Positions 1-6,070 are shown, counted from the stretch's first letter. The stretch is DNA of 7,944 bases from OMOG01 sp041485845 (GCA_041485845.1 JBGPKH010000417.1:1-7944); one strand, 5' to 3'. The notes: generated from the sequence alone by a model not told the origin. Numbers and translations: made by a program.

Positions 1-1
1 C

Positions 2-811
2 TGCGCGACCACCGATACGGGGACGGGTGGAGGCCCGCACGCTACCGTGCAGATGCGCGACGGCACCGCGGTAGCCGGCGCCGTGCTGGCGAGTTCGCCC
101 ACCGAGATCAGGCTCGCCGGCGACGACAAGATCACCCGCACAATCCCGATGGCCCAGGTGCGATCGGTCGACTACGGCGACACGGCGGCCGCGCCACCTG
201 CTCCCGGCTCACCGGAAGCGCCGGCGCCCGATCCGGTTCACGATCGGCACTACCATCCGCCCGCCGCCGCCATCACGACCAAGACCTACGAACTCCCGGT
301 CGGCACGCACATCCCGGTGCGCAACGAAGAGACCATCGACTCGGCGAAAGCCGCCGAGGGCCAGACGTTCGCCGCCGAGGTCACCCGGGACATCAAGGAT
401 GACGCCGGCGACGTCGTCATTCCCCGTGGGGCGAATGCGCGAATCATCATCCGGTCGGCGTCCAGGGGCGGAAAGATCCGTGGGGCCTCCGATCTGGTCC
501 TCGATCTGGATTCGGTGGCGATCGACGGAAAGCAGTACCGGCTCAGCACCACCGACCTGGCCGAACGTGGAAGACAGGGCGTGGGAGCGAACAAGCGGAC
601 GGCCGAGTTCGCGGGCGGAGGCGCGGCGATCGGCGCCATCATCGGCGCCATTGCCGGCGGCGGAAAGGGCGCGGCGATCGGAGCCGGATCGGGCGCGGGC
701 GCGGGAACGGTCACCGAGATCCTGACCAAGGGCGGCTCGGTCAAGGTGCCGGTGGAGAGCGTGCTGACGTTCAAGCTGGATCGGCCGCTGCACGTGGTTT
801 CGGAGCAGTAG
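2..811 (+). CDS. Envelope protein with glycine-zipper segment, 5' end outside window
   Basis: The frame is open from base 2 to a TAG stop at 809-811, so the gene very probably starts before the window. The GTG at 47 and ATG at 53 are internal candidates only, with no obvious ribosome site. Numbering from the GTG at 47, residues 1-45 form a short beta-rich module (VQMRDG...IPMAQVRSVDYGD) resembling the small beta-barrel modules that precede such proteins. Residues 46-75 are a Pro/Ala-rich linker. Residues 80-170 look all-beta and include YELPVGTHIPVR and VVIPRGA, a pattern seen in envelope proteins. Residues 190-220 are a glycine zipper (GGGAAIGAIIGAIAGG), probably a membrane-inserting or oligomerising hairpin. 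A short beta segment ends the protein. A cysteine codon at 2-4 could be a lipoprotein lipobox cysteine, but the preceding residues cannot be seen. Function is unknown; an outer-membrane or periplasmic location is inferred. The gene converges on the SecA-like gene. Confidence 0.75.
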   Translation, partial: CATTDTGTGGGPHATVQMRDGTAVAGAVLASSPTEIRLAGDDKITRTIPMAQVRSVDYGDTAAAPPAPGSPEAPAPDPVHDRHYHPPAAAITTKTYELPVGTHIPVRNEETIDSAKAAEGQTFAAEVTRDIKDDAGDVVIPRGANARIIIRSASRGGKIRGASDLVLDLDSVAIDGKQYRLSTTDLAERGRQGVGANKRTAEFAGGGAAIGAIIGAIAGGGKGAAIGAGSGAGAGTVTEILTKGGSVKVPVESVLTFKLDRPLHVVSEQ

Positions 812-883
812 GACAGGCCTCCTGGCCTGTCCAGTGAGCCACATTTGCCACACGAAAAGACAGGCCAGGAGGCCTGTCCCACT
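807..883. repeat. Pair of inverted REP-like palindromes filling a convergent gene junction
   Basis: The left copy (811-832) is a perfect palindrome with a 9-bp stem: GGACAGGCC, loop TCCT, GGCCTGTCC. The right copy (859-878) has stem GACAGGCC, loop AGGA, GGCCTGTC. The two are exact reverse complements over 21 bases (811-831 against 859-879). Pairing extends to 807-831 against 859-883 with one mismatch, leaving a 27-base loop. The element can therefore fold as two small hairpins or one long one. Its arms run into the TAG of the upstream gene (809-811) and into the stop of the SecA-like gene (882-884). There is no T-tract on either strand, so it is not a classical intrinsic terminator. It could still stall transcription or protect 3' ends from both sides, as REP/BIME elements do. 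Confidence 0.85.
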
Positions 884-2984
884 AGCCCCACAAGTCGCGC
901 TTTTGTACCTTGCGCACCAGTCCGCGTAGGATGCGTTCGTTCCAATCGCCGAAAGGGCGGTCGGTGGTGAGATAGGTCCACGTCGCGCCGCGCTCGGAGG
1001 GGTCGATGCCGTTGGCCTGCGCCCGCTCCAGGCGCTGGGCAATCTCGGCGTCGAGCGAGTCCTCCAGTTCCCGGTAAGCCGTATCGACGCGGGTCAGGTA
1101 CTCGTGCAGCGGATCGCGGCCGCTCCAGGAATACCACTGCACGCCCGACCGCAGCTCGGAAACGGCCGCGAGATGGTCCGACCACAAATCGTCGATGGTG
1201 TTCAGCGATACCGTGAGTTCGAGCTCCGCAACGCCGGAGGTCAGAATCGCCTGGCGCCGTTCCTGAATGCGCTGCCGCTGGCCTTCGATCACGGATTCGT
1301 ATTTCGCCAGGAACTTGCGGATGTCGAGGTTCTGTCCTTCCACCAGGCGCTGGATGCTCTCGGCATCGTGCTGGTACTTCTCTTCCTGGATCCCGTGGCG
1401 GACCAGAAGATCGTCTTCGCGGGAGATGAAGAATCGCGAGTGGCCGGGATCGCCCTGCCGGCCCGCGCGGCCGCGAAGCTGGTGGTCGATGCGCCGGCTC
1501 TCGTGCCGATTCATCCCGATGACGTACAGCCCGCCGGCTTCCGCCACTCCTTCACCGAGCGCGATGTCCACGCCGCGGCCCGCCATGTTCGTGGAGATGG
1601 TGACCGCGCCGCGCTGCCCCGCGCGGGCTACGATCCCGGCCTCCTCCTCTTCGTTGCGGGCGTTCAGAACGACGTGCGGAATCCCCGTGAGTGCCGCGCT
1701 CAGGCGCTCCGATTCTTCCACGCTGGCGGTGCCCACCAGGATCGGCTGGCCGAGGGCGTGCACCCGCCGGATCTCCTCCACCACGGCCTTCTCCTTCTCG
1801 ATCTTCGTCGTGAACACCAGGTCGGGTTCGTCGGTGCGAATCACCGGCCGGTTGGTGGGGATGACCTCCACCTCCAGGCCATAGCAGATGCGCAACTCCT
1901 CGGCCTGGGTGGCGGCGGTGCCGGTCATGCCGCACAGCTTCGGATAGAGCGCCACCAGGTTCTGGAGCGTGATGGACCCGAGCACGCGGCCCTGACGCCG
2001 GAACGGCACTCCCTCCTTGGCCTCGATGGCGGTGTGCAGTCCCGCGGGCCAGCGCCGGTCCTGCGCGATGCGGCCCTTGAACTGGTCGACCGACTCGATG
2101 GCGCCGTTCTTCACCACGTAGTCGACGTCGCGGTGGAGCAGCGCGTGCGCGTGGATGGCGTTGTGTACGGCAGTGTAGAGCGCCAGGTTGGATTCCGCGA
2201 AGATGTTGCCGCAGCGCAGCGCGGCTTCGAGAACGCGAATGCCCTCGTCGGCTAGCGCGATGTTGCGGCCGTACTCATCCAGGGTGAAATGCACGCCGGG
2301 CTGGAGACGGCGCACGATGGGGTCCGCACGCCGCGCGAGCACTTCCTCGTCCACCTCGCCGCCCGCGAGAATCAGCGGGATGCGCGCCTCGTCGATCAGA
2401 ATCGAATCGGCTTCGTCGATCAACGCGGCATGAAAGGGGCGATGCACCTGCTCGTCCGGCCGCAGGGCGATCTGGTCGCGCAGAAAATCGAACCCGGCCT
2501 CGTTGGCCGTGGCGTAAGTGATATTCCGACGGTACTCGCGGCGGCGCTCCTCGATCCCCATGGTCTGCTGGATGCAGCCCACCGAGAGTCCCAGGAATTC
2601 GTAGGTGCCGCCCATCCAACGGGCATCGCGGCGCGCCAGGTAATCGTTGACGGTCATCACGTGGACGCCGCCGCCCGCGCGCGCGAGCCACGCCACGGCC
2701 GGCGTGCACGCGAGAGTCTTGCCTTCGCCGGTCTGCATTTCCGCGATGCGGCCACGGGCCAGTGCCAGCGCGCCCTGCAACTGGACGTCGAACATGTCCA
2801 GTCCGAGGACGCGCCAGGCCACCACCGCGACGATCGCAATGACCTCCAGCAGATCTTGCGACGTGTGGAACCGCGCCCGCAGGCTTTCGTCGTCCAGTTT
2901 CGCGAAATCGGCCCGCTGCCGCTGGATCTGGGCGATCTCTCCGGCGGCCGATGGAGCGGCGAACCAGGAACGAAGGAGGTTCAT
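882..2984 (-). CDS. secA: Short SecA-family preprotein translocase ATPase (SecA2-like)
   Basis: This 700-residue protein is a SecA homologue, the motor ATPase that pushes unfolded proteins through SecYEG at the inner membrane. Visible motifs are DVQLQGALAL and Walker A MQTGEGKT (83-90), TVNDYLARRD (111-120), Walker B-type IDEADSILIDEAR (189-201), the crosslinking-domain/NBD1 return segment HRDVDYVVKNG with EAKEG (321-325), GMTGTA (352-357), and the NBD2 motifs TNMAGRGVD (465-473), HESRRIDHQLRGRAGRQGD (494-512) and SREDDL (521-526). The helical scaffold with WSDHLAAVSELRSG lies near 601-614. It is shorter than housekeeping SecA (usually 830-1000 residues): it ends just after the helical domains, with no C-terminal linker or zinc-binding CxC...CH/CC tail. 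The two-helix-finger loop is diverged (VQWYSWSG at 615-622). The ATG start gives the usual N-terminus; the upstream site is weak (GGAAA about 10 bases away). The gene lies 21 bases after the 186-residue gene, probably in one operon. Family membership is certain; an accessory rather than essential role is inferred. Confidence 0.93.
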   Translation of the reverse strand: MNLLRSWFAAPSAAGEIAQIQRQRADFAKLDDESLRARFHTSQDLLEVIAIVAVVAWRVLGLDMFDVQLQGALALARGRIAEMQTGEGKTLACTPAVAWLARAGGGVHVMTVNDYLARRDARWMGGTYEFLGLSVGCIQQTMGIEERRREYRRNITYATANEAGFDFLRDQIALRPDEQVHRPFHAALIDEADSILIDEARIPLILAGGEVDEEVLARRADPIVRRLQPGVHFTLDEYGRNIALADEGIRVLEAALRCGNIFAESNLALYTAVHNAIHAHALLHRDVDYVVKNGAIESVDQFKGRIAQDRRWPAGLHTAIEAKEGVPFRRQGRVLGSITLQNLVALYPKLCGMTGTAATQAEELRICYGLEVEVIPTNRPVIRTDEPDLVFTTKIEKEKAVVEEIRRVHALGQPILVGTASVEESERLSAALTGIPHVVLNARNEEEEAGIVARAGQRGAVTISTNMAGRGVDIALGEGVAEAGGLYVIGMNRHESRRIDHQLRGRAGRQGDPGHSRFFISREDDLLVRHGIQEEKYQHDAESIQRLVEGQNLDIRKFLAKYESVIEGQRQRIQERRQAILTSGVAELELTVSLNTIDDLWSDHLAAVSELRSGVQWYSWSGRDPLHEYLTRVDTAYRELEDSLDAEIAQRLERAQANGIDPSERGATWTYLTTDRPFGDWNERILRGLVRKVQKRDLWG

Positions 2985-3005
2985 GTTTCTATATTTCCAC
3001 GACGC

Positions 3006-3566
3006 TCAGGATTGGCCCTTGTTAGCCGCGCAGAACTCGAAGAGCAACTGCCATTCGGCGCGCTGGACTTCGAGCGCCTGCCGCTCGCGGGGCGAACCCG
3101 GCGCCTGGCGGGCTTCCTCGCAGATTCGGATGAAGGCGATGGGGTCCCACGATACTGAGTTAACGGCTGGGGGAGCGGGGTTGATGCCGATTTCGGCGGC
3201 GCGTGCGGCCAGCGCGGGGAAGATGGGATGTGCTCCCGCCTGGCGGAACCAGTAGCTGGAGTTGCCGGCGTCGGGCTCCTGCCGGTGAACGATGGCGTGC
3301 CAGTAGCTGCCTTCGCTCGTGGAAATGTTCTGCGCGGTCTCATGGGCTTCGTCCCAGCAAGAGAAATAGAGGTAGAGTCCGGCCAGCGCGGCTTCGGGAG
3401 CGCGCGAGCCGGGGAAGATCTGGTGCGCGGCGGCGGCCTTCAGCAGGGCCCGTGCGCGGTCGGAGGAGCATCGGCCGTGGGCCAGGGGCATCCGGCGCTC
3501 GCCATGGCCATCGAGGGCCAGGATCGCGGCCACTTCGTCGCTGTAGGCTTTCGGATCGAATCGCAT
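3006..3566 (-). CDS. Conserved protein of unknown function with H-EPD-YWFR-HPIF motif
   Basis: This is a 186-residue soluble protein with no signal peptide or membrane segment. The N-terminal half is helical and alanine-rich (DEVAAILALDG, then RARALLKAAAAHQIF at 37-51). It is followed by APEAALAGLYLYFSCWDEAHETAQ (57-79). The core is a dense motif at 87-116: SYWHAIVHRQEPD, then NSSYWFR, then GAHPIF, with His90, His94, Glu97, Asp99 and His113 as candidate metal or active-site residues. The C-terminus (160-180) is a charged helix. From memory the motif recurs in uncharacterised proteins of Acidobacteriota and Verrucomicrobiota; I know no assigned function and do not propose one. The gene reads into the SecA-like gene with a 21-base gap, which suggests co-transcription. 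The ATG at 3566 has no good Shine-Dalgarno site; a nearby upstream ATG lies in a different frame and leads only to a shadow frame. Confidence 0.82.
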   Translation of the reverse strand: MRFDPKAYSDEVAAILALDGHGERRMPLAHGRCSSDRARALLKAAAAHQIFPGSRAPEAALAGLYLYFSCWDEAHETAQNISTSEGSYWHAIVHRQEPDAGNSSYWFRQAGAHPIFPALAARAAEIGINPAPPAVNSVSWDPIAFIRICEEARQAPGSPRERQALEVQRAEWQLLFEFCAANKGQS

Positions 3567-3616
3567 GATTCATTATGGTCAACTCCGATCTTGTACGCAG
3601 ATGGGAAAGCACAGGT

Positions 3617-3646
3617 GTTATCCGCGTTTATCGGCGTTATCTGCGG
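3617..3646. repeat. Three tandem 9-10 base repeats in the intergenic gap
   Basis: Three near-identical units lie head to tail: GTTATCCGC (3617-3625), GTTTATCGGC (3626-3635) and GTTATCTGCGG (3636-3646). On the minus strand they read as GC-N-GATAA(A)C units just upstream of the 186-residue gene. Similar ATCCGCGTT/ATCTGCGG strings occur in intergenic DNA of many bacterial genomes (recalled, not searched). The block fills the middle of the 121-base gap between the smaller receptor and the 186-residue gene. It could be a protein-binding array or a dispersed intergenic repeat. The rest of the gap shows no convincing promoter or terminator. Confidence 0.6.
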
Positions 3647-3687
3647 TCCTAATTGGTTTTCTTCACGGCTTCTGAATTGGCCCTGGC

Positions 3688-5280
3688 TCAGAATTGGAAC
3701 CGGTACCGGATCGAACCTATGATCTCCCGCGGTTCGTTATAGTGGGTTCCGGCGAAGGAGCTGTCCCTTCCGAACAGGAACCGGCTGTTTGTGATATTGA
3801 GCGCCGAAACGGTGACCGATATCCGCTCGCCGATGGATTTGCCTATGGCGATGTCGGCCGACGTGTGATTCGGCAGATGCTGAGGCCCGTCGCCATCCAG
3901 AAATCCGGAGCCGAAGTTGACATTCGTGTTGAACCAGGCTCGACGGGGCAAGGTGATTTCCCCGCCCGCACTGAGGGTGTCCCGCTGGTCGTGATCAATG
4001 TAGAAGAAGCCCTCCGACGGGGGCTCGAAGCCGGTCAATCCACCAGTCACAGCGCCCTGTCCCTTGACGACCTGGTTGGAATACGCCAGGTGAAAGTGCA
4101 TACGGCGGTACAATTCCGGCGAGTGAATCACCGCTTCCCAGCCGCGGATTTTCACAAATTCCACATTGAGCGGGAGCGTAATATTGGAATTCCCCAGCAC
4201 GTTGTGATCGGAGAAATTGTGAGCCGCGGTGCGGAAGTGCGAAAAGTCGAACGTCCAGCCGCGCACCGGGATGGTGAGCCCGAACTCGTGCTGCTGGTCG
4301 CGCTCCCCGGCGACCGGCAGGAAGTCAATGCCTTCCCTGAGGGCGAAATCGAGCACCGGGCCGGCAATGGTTTCGAGCGGCGGCGGTTGATAATACAAGC
4401 CGAAAAAGCCGCGCAGGACCCAGTTCAGCTTGGGCACGCGGACGGATCCGCCGATCCGGGGACTCGCCGCGTTCTCTTGGACCTCGCCGGAGAAGCGCGT
4501 CAGGCGCACCCCGCCATTTATGGTGAGCCAGCGGAAAGGCTTGAATTGTTCATCGAGGAACAGGGATGCCACGCCGCCGTTGACGGGTTGCCGCTCGCTC
4601 AGCGAGAGGCCGGCTTGATCGGCCAGCCGGAACAGCCGGTCATCGTGCTCCACGAAGCCGTACACTCCCGCGGTAAAGTTGTGATCGCCTTTGACCACGC
4701 CAAGCATCGCCTGTGCGCCGACGTATTTGGAGTCGCGGTGGTCCGTAGTAATCAGCGGGTCGTCAGGGCCGCCATTGTATTGGGCGCGATTCAAGTGGAA
4801 CAACGGCGAAAGAGTTAAGAGTGTGCCAGGCTTCAGTGTGCGAACCCAGGAAAGATTGACGAACGAATCCACTTCCTGGTCAACGTCGCGGACGCCGGCC
4901 GCCTGATCCTCGGGCGTATTGGGAACCTGATAGTGGTCTTTGCGCAGGGAGGCGGCCAACCGAAGCTGATCGCGGGCAGTCAGGTTGTAATCGATCGTAG
5001 TGAAGCCGGCGAGCCCGCTCCCCCGATTGTGGATGATCCGGGTCGTGGGCGGTTCCAGGCCGAGATCGGTACGGTTCCCGGTCAGACTCCCATAATATGC
5101 CGGACGATTGCTGTGCCCGCCAAAACTGAGTTGATCGTTGGTCTGGCTCAGGCTGCCATAGGTGGCGGTCAATTCGGCTTCGCGGTTACTGAATTCGGAG
5201 CCGGAACGAGGAACAATGTTGATCATTCCGTACGTGCGGTCCCCGTACCTGGAGGAGAAGCCGCCGCGCGAGACTTCCAC
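3688..5280 (-). CDS. TonB-dependent receptor, plug end and beta-barrel (C-terminal fragment of frameshifted gene)
   Basis: This is the larger part of an outer-membrane TonB-dependent receptor. Read from the GTG at 5280, it starts inside the plug domain (VEVSRGGFSSRYGDRTYGM, then IVPRSGSEF). About 500 residues of alternating beta-barrel strands follow, such as LTINGGVRLTRFSGE, RVPKLNWVLRGFFGLYYQPP and HEFGLTIPVRGWTFDFSHFR. It ends with a typical TBDR C-terminus (SVTVSALNITNSRF..., IIGSIRYRFQF) whose last residue is Phe, the outer-membrane-protein signature. The true N-terminus is not at 5280: matching upstream plug sequence lies in another frame at 5223-6002, and restoring one base near 5310 joins them as ...SSNAG-P-A-LDPKDIQTVEVSRGG. 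The repaired gene would encode roughly 730-770 residues. It resembles the smaller acidobacterial receptors with a RGGHQVSWLVDG plug motif rather than the long Oar-like receptor next to it. Substrate is unknown. Confidence 0.88.
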   Translation of the reverse strand: MEVSRGGFSSRYGDRTYGMINIVPRSGSEFSNREAELTATYGSLSQTNDQLSFGGHSNRPAYYGSLTGNRTDLGLEPPTTRIIHNRGSGLAGFTTIDYNLTARDQLRLAASLRKDHYQVPNTPEDQAAGVRDVDQEVDSFVNLSWVRTLKPGTLLTLSPLFHLNRAQYNGGPDDPLITTDHRDSKYVGAQAMLGVVKGDHNFTAGVYGFVEHDDRLFRLADQAGLSLSERQPVNGGVASLFLDEQFKPFRWLTINGGVRLTRFSGEVQENAASPRIGGSVRVPKLNWVLRGFFGLYYQPPPLETIAGPVLDFALREGIDFLPVAGERDQQHEFGLTIPVRGWTFDFSHFRTAAHNFSDHNVLGNSNITLPLNVEFVKIRGWEAVIHSPELYRRMHFHLAYSNQVVKGQGAVTGGLTGFEPPSEGFFYIDHDQRDTLSAGGEITLPRRAWFNTNVNFGSGFLDGDGPQHLPNHTSADIAIGKSIGERISVTVSALNITNSRFLFGRDSSFAGTHYNEPREIIGSIRYRFQF

Positions 5281-6002
5281 GGTCTGGATATCCTTGGGGT
5301 CGAGCGCCGGCCGGCATTACTGGAAATGTTCGTGTTGGGAACGGGTACGCCGTCCACCAGCCAGCTCACCTGGTGGCCCCCACGCATGTGAAGGTGATCG
5401 TGGAGAAGATAGGACCCGGGAACGAAGTCGGTGATGAACGCGAGGCTGCTGGTGCGTTCCGCCCCCGGGGTGTGTTGGATCTCCAACTGTTCCACGGTGA
5501 CTGGACGGTGAGAAGCATCGGGATTGGTGGCCTCCAGCGGCGCGCTCACCTGAACCGTCGAAGTAACCGAGATCAAGCCTAAGGAGAAGTGGAGGTTCGG
5601 CGCGCTGCCGATCGACACGCTGAGTGCCTGGTGAATCGGCTGAAAGCCCTCGTGCTCGATTTGGATGGTGTAGGACCCCGCCGGCAACGCGGTCAAGGTG
5701 AACTCGCCGTTGGCGCCCGTTTGGGTCTGTCGAGCGAAAGCGGATGCCACCGACTTGACTTCGACCTTGGCGTCCGGAACGGACCGCTGCTGGGGATCGG
5801 TTACCGACCCGCGAACGGTTCCAAAGACTTGGCCTTGACAGAGGCCTGCCGCCAGCGTCAGCCAGACAGTCAGTAGGCTCGGAATCCGGCGATGCGCGGG
5901 TCGATGGTCGATGGTCGAACAGGCTTCGAAAAGAATGGGAAGTCCTTTGGGAAATGGCTGAGAAACAATGAGCCTACCACAGGAGGCTAGCCATCCGATC
6001 AA
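5223..6002 (-). CDS. TonB-dependent receptor, signal, carboxypeptidase-like domain and plug start (N-terminal fragment of frameshifted gene)
   Basis: This is the front part of the receptor continued at 3688-5280. A hydrophobic export signal (SLLTVWLTLAAGLCQGQ) lies near 5880-5829. A carboxypeptidase-regulatory-like beta domain spans about 5828-5541 (GTVRGSVTDPQQRSVPDA, GEFTLTALPAGSYTIQIEHEGF). The plug begins after about 5540 and includes AERTSSLAFITDFVPG, HDHLHMRGGHQVSWLVDG and VPVPNTNISSNAG, ending at 5310. From there this frame continues as unrelated Arg/Pro/Ser-rich residues to a stop at 5223, while the correct sequence continues in the next frame. The start is unresolved: no in-frame ATG or GTG precedes the signal nearby. 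The TTG at 6002 is the closest permitted start but would put about 40 unusual residues before the signal, with no proper ribosome site. Coding evidence is solid only below about 5890. The gene is either a pseudogene or affected by sequence error. Confidence 0.8.
   Translation of the reverse strand: MIGWLASCGRLIVSQPFPKGLPILFEACSTIDHRPAHRRIPSLLTVWLTLAAGLCQGQVFGTVRGSVTDPQQRSVPDAKVEVKSVASAFARQTQTGANGEFTLTALPAGSYTIQIEHEGFQPIHQALSVSIGSAPNLHFSLGLISVTSTVQVSAPLEATNPDASHRPVTVEQLEIQHTPGAERTSSLAFITDFVPGSYLLHDHLHMRGGHQVSWLVDGVPVPNTNISSNAGRRSTPRISRPWKSRAAASPPGTGTARTE
5306..5315 (-). other. Frameshift site in the receptor gene (one base missing)
   Basis: The bases here are the perfect palindrome GCCGGCCGGC. 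On the minus strand the plug reads ...AAT GCC GGC and then leaves frame. Adding a single C (GGC CCG GCG CTC GAC CCC) gives N-A-G-P-A-L-D-P-K-D-I, exactly what this plug family is expected to show, and continues into the barrel frame. The span from the signal peptide to the stop at 3688 becomes a whole number of codons only with that base restored. A GC palindrome is a common place both for sequencing or assembly error and for real slippage, so the two cannot be separated from this sequence alone. Confidence 0.8.
5900..5918. repeat. Short 7-base tandem repeat upstream of the receptor signal peptide
   Basis: GTCGATG occurs twice in full (5900-5906 and 5907-5913) and a third time in part (GTCGA, 5914-5918). 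The unit length is not a multiple of three, so gain or loss of a copy would change the reading frame of anything translated across it. It sits 15-33 bases upstream of the receptor's signal-peptide coding, exactly where the start codon should be and is not found. A role in phase variation is only a possibility; the copy number is low. Confidence 0.5.
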
Positions 6003-6021
6003 CCTGTGCTGAATGCCGGCG

Positions 6022-6055
6022 GGTGACAGACGACAAAAACCGACCGTCTGTCCCA
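6022..6055. repeat. REP-like palindrome between the two receptor genes
   Basis: GACAGACG (6025-6032) pairs perfectly with CGTCTGTC (6045-6052) around a 12-base loop. Flanking GGT and ACC (6022-6024, 6053-6055) extend the stem with one or two bulged bases. The outer stem GACAG/CTGTC and the following CCCAC match the palindromes at 811-879 (GACAGGCC...GGCCTGTCCCACT), while the inner three bases differ on both sides so that pairing is kept. It lies 16 bases past the stop of the Oar-like receptor, where a 3'-end hairpin would sit, but has no trailing T-run on the minus strand. Confidence 0.6.
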
Positions 6056-6070
6056 CCTTCGAGCCCGCGT

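Noticed and set aside
811..880. Classical bidirectional intrinsic terminator
   Set aside because: The stems are strong, but neither strand has a T-run after the hairpin, so it is reported as a REP-like element with only possible termination activity.
209..1185. Long minus-strand open frames (209-1042 and 286-1185) opposite the glycine-zipper gene
   Set aside because: Low-complexity Arg/Pro/Ser-rich translations typical of antisense frames in GC-rich DNA; they cross the REP element and overlap the end of the SecA-like gene.
882..2984. Accessory Sec2 glycoprotein export locus
   Set aside because: Apart from the SecA homologue, no SecY2, Asp proteins, glycosyltransferase or serine-rich adhesin is visible in the window.
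1104..3255. Long plus-strand open frames opposite the SecA-like gene (1104-2255, 2289-3158, 2647-3255)
   Set aside because: They lie antisense to an unmistakable SecA sequence, show no recognisable domain, and reflect codon-position GC bias.
3567..3687. Sigma-70 promoter for the 186-residue gene, with TTGACC read on the minus strand near 3580
   Set aside because: The hexamer is only about a dozen bases from the start codon, so its -10 box would fall inside the gene; no other convincing pair was found.
3651..3697. Three AATTGG hexamers (3651, 3675, 3692)
   Set aside because: Irregular spacing and one copy lies inside coding sequence; this could be chance.
3694..4818. A 374-codon plus-strand frame antisense to the smaller receptor
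   Set aside because: The minus strand carries clear barrel motifs and a C-terminal Phe; the antisense translation has no family features or ribosome site.
5223..5391. Programmed ribosomal frameshift joining the two receptor halves
   Set aside because: No slippery heptamer or established precedent in this family; a one-base error or mutation in a GC palindrome is simpler.
5971..5988. Small hairpin AGCCT...AGGCT upstream of the smaller receptor
   Set aside because: A five-base stem is too weak to call a regulatory structure.
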